Assembly: GCA_024762485.1 (NCBI GenBank)
Contig: JANTHH010000045.1
Location: 1-14,769, forward strand
Source: Chromatiales bacterium
GTDB lineage: Bacteria > Pseudomonadota > Gammaproteobacteria > Chromatiales > Chromatiaceae
Length of the DNA: 14,769 nt
Reading direction: 5' to 3'
The translations under genes were made by a program, and so were the position numbers. The notes beneath the pieces are model-generated. The model was not told where the DNA came from. It ran no database searches and saw only the letters and a program-made list of their open reading frames with translations. Positions 1 to 5,644 of this stretch are shown piece after piece; position 1 is the stretch's first letter, and each line of letters starts with the position of its first letter.

Positions 1-273
1 TTCATCGACGACCTCGACCGGCTCAATTTCCGCGAGCTGGCGGAGGGCGTGGTACTGGCCGAACTGGGCACCGAGGGAGGGATCCCGCTGATCGCCCGCA
101 GCGAGGACGACGAGGACGTGACCGCGCGTTATTTTCGTCGTGAAGACGACCAACTGGTCACCAACACCCGTTTCATGCCATCGATGCTGACCTGTGATGC
201 CCGAGTGATCCGCCAGGACTGCCTGTGCTACATCATGGAACGGTATGCACTGCCCGCCAGCGCGAGCGACTGA
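1..273 (+). CDS. C-terminal part of an unrecognised protein (5' end outside window)
   Basis: The frame is open from the first base and ends with TGA at 271-273, giving the last 90 residues of a protein that begins upstream. I do not recognise the family. The fragment is acidic in its middle (a run of E and D near residues 35-41) and has three cysteines near the end, in the arrangement C-x8-C-x-C, followed by a short hydrophilic tail. No membrane segment is visible. The next gene starts 57 nt downstream on the same strand with its own strong ribosome binding site, so the two may share a transcript. Coding character is supported by continuity from the window edge and GC-rich third codon positions. 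An in-frame GTG at 49 is almost certainly internal. Confidence 0.7.
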   Translation, partial: FIDDLDRLNFRELAEGVVLAELGTEGGIPLIARSEDDEDVTARYFRREDDQLVTNTRFMPSMLTCDARVIRQDCLCYIMERYALPASASD

Positions 274-330
274 ACGGCATGATGCGCAAAAGACCGGAAA
301 ACCGGCACCAACACCCGGAGGAGAGGCCAT

Positions 331-666
331 ATGAGCAACAAAGTGCTTGTCATCATCGGCACACGCGAGAGCGAGAAGGCACGTACCGGCGCCATGTATG
401 CCGTCAATGCGCTGAAGCAGGGCTGGATGGACGAGGTGAAGCTGATCTTCTTCGGCCCCGGCGAGGCATTGCTGCTCGAGGACGACGTGCTGCAGGAATA
501 TGTCCGCGAATACCAGGCCATGGACGGTGCAGCCATCGCCTGCAAGTTCATCGCCGACCGTGACGGGCTGGATGAGGGCATCAGCCAGCTCGGCATCCAG
601 GTGCTTTACGTCGGCCAGCTGATCTCCGACCTGATCAAGGAAGGCTATACGCCCATGGTGTGGTAG
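331..666 (+). CDS. DsrE/DsrF-like family small protein
   Basis: This 111-aa protein resembles the DsrE-like fold: a beta strand (VLVIIGTRES, residues 5-14), a helix with conserved small residues (ARTGAMYAVNAL), a second strand VKLIFFGPGEALL (36-48), and later strands around IACKF and VLYVGQL. DsrE-family proteins carry or transfer sulfur, or act as partners in sulfur relay; some members have no known substrate. One cysteine is visible (C71), but not at a position I can assign as the catalytic cysteine, so a sulfur-transfer role is uncertain. The ATG at 331 is preceded by a near-perfect Shine-Dalgarno (GGAGGAGAGG, about 5 nt upstream), which fixes the start. It may be co-transcribed with the gene ending at 273. 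A long non-coding region with repeats follows. Confidence 0.75.
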   Translation: MSNKVLVIIGTRESEKARTGAMYAVNALKQGWMDEVKLIFFGPGEALLLEDDVLQEYVREYQAMDGAAIACKFIADRDGLDEGISQLGIQVLYVGQLISDLIKEGYTPMVW

Positions 667-819
667 GCCATCGGCGACAGCGTCCTCGTGCCCGCTCGAA
701 ACGGGTGATCAGGCCCTGGCGGGACCCGGCCGTGCAGGCACGCGCGTGGGCGGCCGCCGCCACGTGATGCGTCGTCCACGACCCATTGCTGTCCCACTTA
801 CGCGAAAGAGCACTATTCA

Positions 820-855
820 CCCCTCTCCCCCTGGGAGAGGGGCCGGGGGTGAGGG
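820..855 (+). repeat. CCTCTCCC hairpin repeat, copy 1
   Basis: CCCCTCTCCC (820-829) pairs perfectly with GGGAGAGGGG (833-842) around a 3-nt loop, and is followed by a GGGGGTGAGGG arm ending at 855. This is the widespread proteobacterial intergenic palindrome of the form CCCTCACCC-CCTCTCCC-GGGAGAGGG, here in reverse orientation relative to copy 2. Such repeats are REP-like and are thought to be non-coding. The stem could slow or end transcription from the DsrE-like gene, but no U-tract follows it. Confidence 0.75.
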
Positions 856-902
856 AGCAATGCACGTATAAATATGCCTGTTATAAGCCTATTGAGCGCG
901 GC

Positions 903-937
903 CCCCTCACCCTAACCCTCTCCCGGAGGGAGAGGGG
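903..937 (-). repeat. CCTCTCCC hairpin repeat, copy 2 (inverted relative to copy 1)
   Basis: A CCCTCACCC arm (904-912) is followed by CCCTCTCCC (916-924), which pairs with GGGAGAGGG (928-936) across a 3-nt loop. This is the same unit as copy 1 on the opposite strand, with a spacer of about 47 nt that is AT-rich. The head-to-head pair resembles the doublet arrangement (BIME-like) in which REP-type repeats often occur. The CCCTCACCC arm can also pair with the GGGTGAGGG arm of copy 1, so the two copies could fold into one larger structure. Confidence 0.75.
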
Positions 938-1136
938 ACAAGGGCGTTCTGGCAACTAGAAAATTCAATTCTCGATCGCATGCGGCCGCACCAAACTACG
1001 CAATAATGGGACCTCCCGCACCGATCACAGGAAATAAGTGGGACAGCAGCGTCCACGGCCCCTCATTTCAGACCAGCACCCGCCGATTCACCGGCAAGGC
1101 CCCGGCCGACACCGGCTGCCAGGGCTCGAGTATTTT

Positions 1137-1142
1137 TATACA
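1137..1142 (+). promoter_or_regulatory. Possible -10 element for the kinase gene
   Basis: TATACA lies in a short T-rich run, 37 nt upstream of the preferred ATG at 1180, which would leave a 5' leader of about 30 nt. No convincing -35 hexamer sits 16-18 nt upstream. The site argues weakly for a start downstream of it rather than the longer open frame from 1006. Confidence 0.25.
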
Positions 1143-1179
1143 GTGGCAGGACACCACACATTGCGAGGACGGACCGGCG

Positions 1180-2739
1180 ATGGCAGATGACCCGATGAGC
1201 GACAGTGCGCGGCTTGTCTCGAGCCTGTTCTCACAACTGTGTAGCGGACCGGGCGAGCAGGATTGCGCGCGCATCGAGACCCACATTTCCTGGGTGCTGC
1301 TGGTGGGTGACACGGTCTACAAGATCAAAAAGCCCGTGGACCTGGGATTCCTCGATTTCTCCGCCCTGTCACAGCGCCAATTCTTCTGCGAGGAGGAACT
1401 GCGCCTCAACCGGCGGCTGGCCCCCGACATCTACCAGGCGGTACGTCCCATCACCGGCGACCCGGATCACCCGGTGCTGGCGGGTGACGGGCCTGCCATC
1501 GAATACGCCGTGCAGATGCGCCGTTTCCCGCAGTCGGCGCAGCTCGATCACATGCTGGAGCAGCATCGGCTCACACCCGGGCACATCGATGCCATCGCCG
1601 TCTTCATCGCCGACTTCCATGCCCGTGCGGACATCGCCGAGCCCGGCTGCCGCTACGGCGAGCCGCAGGCCGTGATGGCCCCGGTACGGGAGAATTTCGT
1701 GCAGATCGGCGAGCGGCTCGACGCGCCGGCACTGCGCACCCGCCTCGACGCCCTCGTAGCGTGGAGCGAGCAGACCGGCGAGGCATTGACGCCGCACCTG
1801 GAACGTCGCAAGCAGCAGGGATTTATCCGCGAGTGCCACGGTGACCTGCACCTGAGGAACCTGGCCTGGTACCCGGACCGGCCGCTGGCCTTCGACTGCC
1901 TGGAGTTCGATCCGGCACTGCGCTGGATCGATGTCATCAGCGAGGTGGCCTTCCTGGTGATGGACCTGCAATCACGCGGCGAACCGGCGCTCGCACAGCG
2001 CTTTCTCAACCGCTACCTGGAGCGCAGCGGAGACTATGACGGGCTGGCATTGCTGCCTTTCTACCTCGCCTACCGCGCCCTGGTCCGGGCCAAGGTCAGC
2101 CTGATCAGCGAAACCCGGCAGGGCGACGCCAGTGCGCACGAGGCGTTTCTCCGCTACCTCGACCTCGCCGGGCTCTACACCCTGCCGCCACAGCCCCGCC
2201 TGCTGATCACCTTCGGCCCCTCGGCCTCGGGCAAGAGCACCCTCACCCAGCCACTGCTGGAGGAGCTGGGTGCCATCCGCCTGCGCTCCGATGTCGAACG
2301 CAAACGCCTGTGCGGCATAGACGCGCAACAGCATGCGGGTGCCGCTGCGGAAAAAGGCATCTACGACCCGACGACCACCGAGCGCACCTACGCACGGCTG
2401 GCGGAGTTGGCAGAATCGGTACTGGAGGCCGGCTACCCGGTGATTGTCGATGCCACCTTCGCCGACCCCCGTCAACGCGAGCGGTTCCGCGAGCTGGCTC
2501 AACGCAGGGAGGTGCCTTTCCACATCCTTGATTTCCAGGCACCACCAACCATCCTGCGGCAACGCATCCGCGCCCGCCGGGGCGATGTCTCCGATGCCGA
2601 CATGGCGGTACTGGAACACCAGCTGGCCGGCTGGAGCCCGCTGGCGGAAGAGGAGTCGCCCCACCGGATCGTCATCGACACCACCAGGCCCTTCAGTGCC
2701 TCCCGGGTGCTGGAGGCCATGGGGCTGGAGATCCTCTAG
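1180..2739 (+). CDS. Bifunctional aminoglycoside phosphotransferase-fold / P-loop AAA ATPase protein
   Basis: The 519-aa protein has two kinase-like halves. The N-terminal part (about residues 25-320) has the phosphotransferase fold: VYKIKKPVDLGFLDFS near the start probably holds the nucleotide-binding lysine, the catalytic loop is HGDLHLRN (H220-N227), and the metal-binding aspartate is probably D239 in FDCLEFD. The C-terminal part (about 338-519) is a P-loop kinase-type domain with Walker A GPSASGKST (346-354) and a hydrophobic strand ending in D424 (PVIVDATF). This architecture is a known conserved but poorly characterised family. The substrate is unknown, and the name does not imply antibiotic resistance. 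The frame is open from 1006, but that extension runs through the repeat region and lacks family similarity, so I start at ATG 1180 (MADDPMSD); ATG 1195 is an alternative. The TAG stop lies in a CTAG that borders the hairpin element downstream. Confidence 0.85.
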   Translation: MADDPMSDSARLVSSLFSQLCSGPGEQDCARIETHISWVLLVGDTVYKIKKPVDLGFLDFSALSQRQFFCEEELRLNRRLAPDIYQAVRPITGDPDHPVLAGDGPAIEYAVQMRRFPQSAQLDHMLEQHRLTPGHIDAIAVFIADFHARADIAEPGCRYGEPQAVMAPVRENFVQIGERLDAPALRTRLDALVAWSEQTGEALTPHLERRKQQGFIRECHGDLHLRNLAWYPDRPLAFDCLEFDPALRWIDVISEVAFLVMDLQSRGEPALAQRFLNRYLERSGDYDGLALLPFYLAYRALVRAKVSLISETRQGDASAHEAFLRYLDLAGLYTLPPQPRLLITFGPSASGKSTLTQPLLEELGAIRLRSDVERKRLCGIDAQQHAGAAAEKGIYDPTTTERTYARLAELAESVLEAGYPVIVDATFADPRQRERFRELAQRREVPFHILDFQAPPTILRQRIRARRGDVSDADMAVLEHQLAGWSPLAEEESPHRIVIDTTRPFSASRVLEAMGLEIL

Positions 2740-2889
2740 GGAAGCTCTGAATAAGTCCATCCTGGACTTCTCAGAGCACGCTGCGCTGCAAACGCGGTTT
2801 GCAGCTTGCTTCAAAATCAGTCGCTTACAGCGACCGATTTTGGCGGCACATCCATGTGCCTCGGAAACCCAGAATAAATCAGAGTTACC
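2740..2889. mobile_element. MITE-like element of four consecutive hairpins, flanked by CTAG
   Basis: The ends GGAAGCTCTGA (2740-2750) and TCAGAGTTACC (2879-2889) are inverted repeats matching at 9 of 11 positions. Each is bordered outside by CTAG (2736-2739 and 2890-2893), a possible 4-bp target duplication or part of the terminal repeat. Inside, four hairpins follow one another: 2744-2777 (GCTCTGA/TCAGAGC and AAGTCC/GGACTT), 2785-2805 (9-bp perfect stem GCTGCAAAC/GTTTGCAGC, loop GCG), 2812-2842 (CAAAATC and GTCGC paired with GCGAC and GATTTTG, one mismatch), and 2845-2860 (GGCACA/TGTGCC). No reading frame in it looks coding. The regular structure suggests a non-autonomous mobile repeat or a structured RNA. 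It may also act as a transcription terminator for the kinase gene. Confidence 0.55.
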
Positions 2890-2925
2890 CTAGCGAAACC
2901 CGGTCACCCGGGATGCGCCGTGGCG

Positions 2926-2979
2926 AAATCAGGCACTCACGGCGATGGTCCCGGCGGCACACACCTGTGCCGCAGGACC
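2926..2979. repeat. Possible degenerate relative of the hairpin element, with strong hairpin
   Basis: AAATCAG at 2926-2932 followed by GGCGGCACA-N4-TGTGCC at 2953-2971 parallels AAATCAG (2814-2820) and the fourth hairpin (2842-2860) of the neighbouring element. The two 19-nt hairpin units agree at 16 positions, and the stretch between is partly alignable. Here the hairpin is stronger: GCGGCACA/TGTGCCGC (2954-2961 with 2966-2973) inside GGTCC/GGACC (2947-2951 with 2975-2979). It ends 6 nt after the stop codon of the minus-strand gene at 2986 and could help end that transcript, although no U-tract follows. Smaller stems (CCCGG/CCGGG at 2899-2912 and CGCCGTG/CACGGCG at 2917-2945) fill the rest of 2894-2985. 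Confidence 0.4.
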
Positions 2980-2985
2980 GCTGAA

Positions 2986-3303
2986 TCAATCCGCCGCAGC
3001 CTCGTCGAGAGGACGCCAGAGCCCGTCGAAGCGCTTGAGCTGTTCGTCGTTGAGACGGTGATTGGCCTTGAGCAGCTTGCACAGATTGCGATCGACACCA
3101 TCACCATTCTGGAAGCTCCAGACACCGTGCTGCACCAGTTCGCACAGCGAATCGAGGATATCGTCGAGCCGCACGCTGTGGGTGGCGGCGATCAGCCGCA
3201 GGTCGCTGAGGGTCAGGTCCTCACCACGCTTGAGACACTCCTCCCGCAACAGGGCCTCGAGGGCCACATCCCACTCGGGGGTATCGGAAACTGCTTCGTT
3301 CAT
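2986..3303 (-). CDS. Unrecognised 105-aa soluble protein, possibly in the flagellar regulon
   Basis: The protein is acidic, predicted mostly helical, with no signal peptide or membrane segment. I do not recognise the family. Visible landmarks are LREECLKRGEDLTLSDLRLIAATHSV (residues about 19-44), a pattern reminiscent of helix-turn-helix packing but not diagnostic, then DDILDSLCELVQHGVWSF and a C-terminal stretch LNDEQLKRFDGLWRPLDE. The ATG at 3303 has an AGAGGCGAGAA Shine-Dalgarno region upstream. The gene stands alone, divergent from rdgC. Its upstream region holds a sequence close to the FliA promoter consensus at 3336-3362, which would place it among late flagellar or chemotaxis genes; that is an inference from the promoter only. 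Codon use matches its neighbours. Confidence 0.7.
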   Translation of the reverse strand: MNEAVSDTPEWDVALEALLREECLKRGEDLTLSDLRLIAATHSVRLDDILDSLCELVQHGVWSFQNGDGVDRNLCKLLKANHRLNDEQLKRFDGLWRPLDEAAAD

Positions 3304-3335
3304 CTGTTCTCGCCTCTGTCGGAGCCATCACACCA

Positions 3336-3362
3336 TCAGCGGCCAGCTTAGCGGGAACTTTA
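3336..3362 (-). promoter_or_regulatory. Sigma-28 (FliA)-like promoter candidate
   Basis: Read on the minus strand the site is TAAAGTTC-N11-GCCGCTGA. The enterobacterial FliA consensus is TAAAGTTT-N11-GCCGATAA, so 13 of 16 fixed positions match and the spacer is exactly 11 nt. The predicted start of transcription falls about 25 nt upstream of the ATG at 3303, a normal leader length. It was found by eye in a GC-rich genome where this T/A-rich first half is uncommon. It partly overlaps a small palindrome (CGGGA at 3352-3356, TCCCG at 3364-3368). Confidence 0.5.
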
Positions 3363-3449
3363 ATCCCGTACCGTGCCGTCCTCACAGGCTGGCGGCGACG
3401 CCCTGCTTCGGCCATAATCGCCCGCCCTCCGAGTCGTCGAGTCGTTGCC

Positions 3450-4358
3450 ATGTGGTTCAAAAACCTGCAGATCTACCCGCTTTATGAAGACTTCGCGCTC
3501 AGCGCCGAGGCACTCCACGACAAGCTCCAGGCCGGGCAGTTCCAGCCCTGTGGCAGCCTGCAGCTGCACAGCGAGGGCTGGGTCAGCCCGCTGGGTCGTC
3601 ACAGTAGCCAGCTGGTGCATGCCGCCGATGGCCGCCTGATGATCTGCGCACGGCGCGAAGAACGTCTGCTGCCCGCCGCGGTGGTGCGTGAGGCCCTGGC
3701 CGAGAAGGTGGAAGCGATCGAGGCCGCCGAGGGCCGCGACGTGGGCCGCAAGGAGCAAAGCCAGCTGAAGGACGAGATCATCCAGGACCTGCTGCCGCGT
3801 GCCTTCACCCGCTCGCGCCGCAGCTACGCCTACATCGACCCAAAAAAAGGCTGGATCATCGTCGACAGCACCACGCCGAAGAAGGCCGAGGACCTGATCA
3901 GCCTGTTGCGCGAATCACTCGGCTCGCTGAAGGTGCGCCCGACCCAGGTAGCCAACGCCCCCGCCAGGGTGATGACCGACTGGCTGCAGCAGGCCCCGGC
4001 AGCGGGCTTCGAGCTCGAGGACGAATGCGAACTGCGCGAGCCGGTGGAGGGAGGCGGTGTGGTGCGGGTGCGCAATCAGGACCTGGACTCGGACGAGATC
4101 ACCACCCACCTGGAGGCCGGCAAACTCGCAGTCAAGCTGGCGGTGACCTGGCAGGAACGCATCAACTGCGTGCTGTGTGACGACCTGTCGGTGAAGCGAC
4201 TGCGCTTCACCGACCTGGTGATGGACGAGGCCGCCGACACCCATGCCGACGACCCGGCCGCACGCTTCGACGCCGACTTCGCGCTGATGGGCCTGGAACT
4301 CTCGCGCTTCATCCCCGCCCTGCTCGAGGCCTTCGGCGGTCTCGAACAGCAGGATTGA
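3450..4358 (+). CDS. rdgC: Recombination-associated protein RdgC
   Basis: RdgC is a nucleoid-associated protein that forms a ring around double-stranded DNA and restrains RecA-mediated recombination. It is needed in E. coli when replication restart is defective. The 302-aa length is the family's usual size (about 303). The typical start MWFKNLQIYPL is present, with the conserved stretches GWVSPLG (43-49), YAYIDPKKGWIIVDS, VNC/INCVLCDDLSVKRLRF and a C-terminal DADFALMGLELSRFIPALLEAFGG. The ATG at 3450 is the natural start for this N-terminus, but its Shine-Dalgarno is weak. A CATAAT at 3413-3418 could be a -10 box, without a good -35. The gene is divergent from the 105-aa gene across a 146-bp region and is followed at once by the hopJ-family gene. 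Confidence 0.95.
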   Translation: MWFKNLQIYPLYEDFALSAEALHDKLQAGQFQPCGSLQLHSEGWVSPLGRHSSQLVHAADGRLMICARREERLLPAAVVREALAEKVEAIEAAEGRDVGRKEQSQLKDEIIQDLLPRAFTRSRRSYAYIDPKKGWIIVDSTTPKKAEDLISLLRESLGSLKVRPTQVANAPARVMTDWLQQAPAAGFELEDECELREPVEGGGVVRVRNQDLDSDEITTHLEAGKLAVKLAVTWQERINCVLCDDLSVKRLRFTDLVMDEAADTHADDPAARFDADFALMGLELSRFIPALLEAFGGLEQQD

Positions 4359-4366
4359 GGAACACC

Positions 4367-4705
4367 ATGACCATCGAGACATTCATCGCACGACTCGGCC
4401 ACGACCCCGAGCTGGACTTCGAGGACACCCTGGCAGTGATCGGGCAGCACTATGACTACACGCCGACCGCCTTCGACAATGGCAACGTGCACAATCCGGC
4501 GGGCAGCAACGAGGGCAGTTGCAAGATACTCGCCTTCGCCCTGCTCAACGACCTGAGCGACGCCCAGACCCTGGCCTGCTTCGGCCGCTTCCATCGTGAT
4601 GTGCTGGCGACGCCCGCTGGAGAGGACCACGCCAACATCCGGGCCCTGATGAAAACAGGGTTGGACGGGGTGCGGTTCGCAGGCAAGGCCCTGCAGCAAA
4701 GATAG
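4367..4705 (+). CDS. HopJ-family protein (name from a type III effector; function unknown here)
   Basis: This 112-aa protein fits the HopJ family, with the conserved features FIARL...L.FEDTLAVIGQHYDYTPTAF (near the N-terminus), F.NG.VHNPAGSNEGSCKI (about 36-54) and the later block LACFGRFHRDVL. The family is named after a Pseudomonas syringae protein once proposed as a type III effector. It is widespread in free-living and marine gammaproteobacteria, so an effector role is unlikely here and the real function is not known. I choose ATG 4367, not the in-frame TTG at 4355, because TGAGGA (4356-4361) overlapping the rdgC stop makes a good Shine-Dalgarno. That overlap points to translational coupling with rdgC. 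It converges on the 163-aa gene. Confidence 0.85.
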   Translation: MTIETFIARLGHDPELDFEDTLAVIGQHYDYTPTAFDNGNVHNPAGSNEGSCKILAFALLNDLSDAQTLACFGRFHRDVLATPAGEDHANIRALMKTGLDGVRFAGKALQQR

Positions 4706-4712
4706 ATCTGCT

Positions 4713-4765
4713 GGCCGGCAATGGCGGACCGGCCGCCATCACCTGGCCACTCAGGGTGACACCCT
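4713..4765. terminator. Hairpins between convergent genes, possible bidirectional terminator
   Basis: The 58-nt gap between the hopJ-family gene and the facing gene contains ATGGCGG/CCGCCAT (4721-4727 with 4733-4739, 5-nt loop), overlapping an alternative pairing GGCCGG/CCGGCC (4713-4718 with 4729-4734). A second stem is AGGGT/ACCCT (4753-4757 with 4761-4765), at the stop codon of the minus-strand gene. No U-tract follows on either strand, so intrinsic termination is not assured, but the placement between converging genes fits. Confidence 0.35.
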
Positions 4766-5255
4766 AGAGTTCAGCGAGTATCGCCTGGCACTTACCCTGC
4801 AGTTCATCTGCCTTGGCCTCATCGATGAACAACCCGACGAGTTTGCGGCAGGTCTGCAGGGTGTCGAGCAATGCCGCCTTGTTATCGGCAGAGGATTTTA
4901 TCTTTTTCACCACCCGGTCGGCCTGATCACCGAGCACCAGGATCGCCAGATCCACCAGCTCGTCCTTGGCACGCGCCACCTGCTCGGACTCAGTGCTGCC
5001 GTCCGCTGTTTCGGCATCTGGACTGCGGGCCACCCATGCGCCGGCATTGGCGGCGATGTAACCGTTCATCGCCAATGACTCAAGAATCTGCTCCAGACCC
5101 TCATCGGTGGGTGACTTGTGCTTCAGTGCATCGATGTCTGATTCACCGTCCACCAGGATCAGAGCCAGTCTCTGCTTCTGGGACAAACCATGCTGTCGGG
5201 TCTTCAGTTCGTCCGCACCCTTGTCGGTGCGGTAAAAGACGATGTGTGCATCCAT
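4764..5255 (-). CDS. Unrecognised 163-aa soluble protein, winged-helix-like N-terminus
   Basis: The first 70 residues (MDAHIVFYRTDKGADELKTR, then HGLSQKQRLALILVDGESDIDAL and LEQILESLAMNGYI) follow a pattern common in proteobacterial regulatory or signalling proteins: 'T-KG-EE...R...L....R.LL.LVDG...' followed by a helix-loop-helix resembling a winged helix. After a short acidic linker (about 75-92) the rest is helical and acidic, with no membrane segment. I cannot name the family. The frame is open back to 5495, but that extension overlaps the upstream gene in another frame and has no family character, so I start at ATG 5255. This ATG lies 2 nt after the upstream stop, with only a weak Shine-Dalgarno, suggesting translational coupling. 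It probably works with the membrane protein encoded just upstream. Confidence 0.7.
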   Translation of the reverse strand: MDAHIVFYRTDKGADELKTRQHGLSQKQRLALILVDGESDIDALKHKSPTDEGLEQILESLAMNGYIAANAGAWVARSPDAETADGSTESEQVARAKDELVDLAILVLGDQADRVVKKIKSSADNKAALLDTLQTCRKLVGLFIDEAKADELQGKCQAILAEL

Positions 5256-5257
5256 GA

Positions 5258-5557
5258 TCAGTCGGCCAGCACCTTGATCACCTTGTCGATGAGATTGACG
5301 GTGATCACGACATAGACGGCGCCGAACAGGAAGATGAACGAGACCAGCAGTTCGAGCACGTCCTTTTCCAGCTGGCCGAGGAAGGGAACCGCGATATAGC
5401 CGACGGCAAACAGTGCCACCAAACCGAACAGCAGATTCCAGCTCTTGCCGATGGCGCCACCGGGCATGCTCTTTTTCATGGTGGCAACCCGCCACAGGGC
5501 AAACATCATGATACTGACGGCTGCCAGGATGACAGCCATGTTCAGGTCGATAGACAT
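5258..5557 (-). CDS. Small membrane protein with three predicted transmembrane helices
   Basis: This 99-aa protein is very hydrophobic, with likely membrane helices at about residues 7-25, 42-61 and 67-88. Short polar loops separate them: MKKSMPGGAIGKSWN after the first helix and GQLEKD after the second. The C-terminus is short and charged. I do not recognise the family. The ATG at 5557 has a good Shine-Dalgarno (AGAGGAGC, about 7 nt upstream). The gene lies on the same strand as the flagellar operon but 236 nt beyond flgL, with terminator-like hairpins and a promoter candidate between, so it is probably a separate unit. It is followed 2 nt later by the 163-aa gene and the two are very likely an operon. 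Any link to motility rests only on position. Confidence 0.75.
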   Translation of the reverse strand: MSIDLNMAVILAAVSIMMFALWRVATMKKSMPGGAIGKSWNLLFGLVALFAVGYIAVPFLGQLEKDVLELLVSFIFLFGAVYVVITVNLIDKVIKVLAD

Positions 5558-5644
5558 ATCGGGCTCCTCTGGAGTTGCGCGTGAAACTTATAATTTTTAG
5601 GTTTGTTCGCGACCATCACAGGGCCGCTTTTCTTTTCCCGGGCA

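Larger units (their letters stand above)
773..1057. mobile_element. Candidate MITE-like insertion with 14-bp inverted repeats and 8-bp flanking direct repeats
   Basis: TGCTGTCCCACTTA at 787-800 is repeated as its exact reverse complement at 1035-1048. Just outside these lie two copies of CGTCCACG, at 773-780 and 1050-1057, in the same orientation, as a target-site duplication would be. The left direct repeat is 6 nt from its inverted repeat and the right one 1 nt away, so the ends are not symmetrical. Inside are two head-to-head hairpin repeats (820-855 and 903-937) and an AT-rich spacer. No protein is encoded. Together with 667-772, which holds small GC-rich hairpins but no gene, this fills the gap between the DsrE-like gene and the kinase gene. 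A chance arrangement of short repeats remains possible. Confidence 0.35.

Noticed and set aside
820..937. CRISPR array
   Set aside because: There are only two copies, in opposite orientation, with hairpin arms typical of REP-like repeats and no regularly spaced further repeats.
1006..1179. N-terminal extension of the kinase gene back to an ATG at 1006
   Set aside because: The extension runs through one arm of the 14-bp inverted repeat and has no family similarity. A better start (ATG 1180) lies downstream of a -10-like sequence.
1972..2814. 280-aa open frame on the minus strand opposite the kinase gene
   Set aside because: It overlaps a gene with intact Walker A and HGDLH motifs and runs out through the hairpin element. 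There is no plausible ribosome binding site or family.
4355..4366. TTG start for the hopJ-family gene
   Set aside because: It would overlap the Shine-Dalgarno that serves ATG 4367, and the added residues are not part of the family.
4367..4705. A type III secreted virulence effector
   Set aside because: The HopJ name is historical. No effector chaperone gene, hrp-type promoter or other secretion context is present, and the family is common in free-living bacteria.
5256..5495. Longer start for the 163-aa gene at 5495
   Set aside because: The extra residues are arginine-rich and overlap the membrane-protein gene in another frame. The family-like sequence begins only at MDAHIVFYRTDKG.
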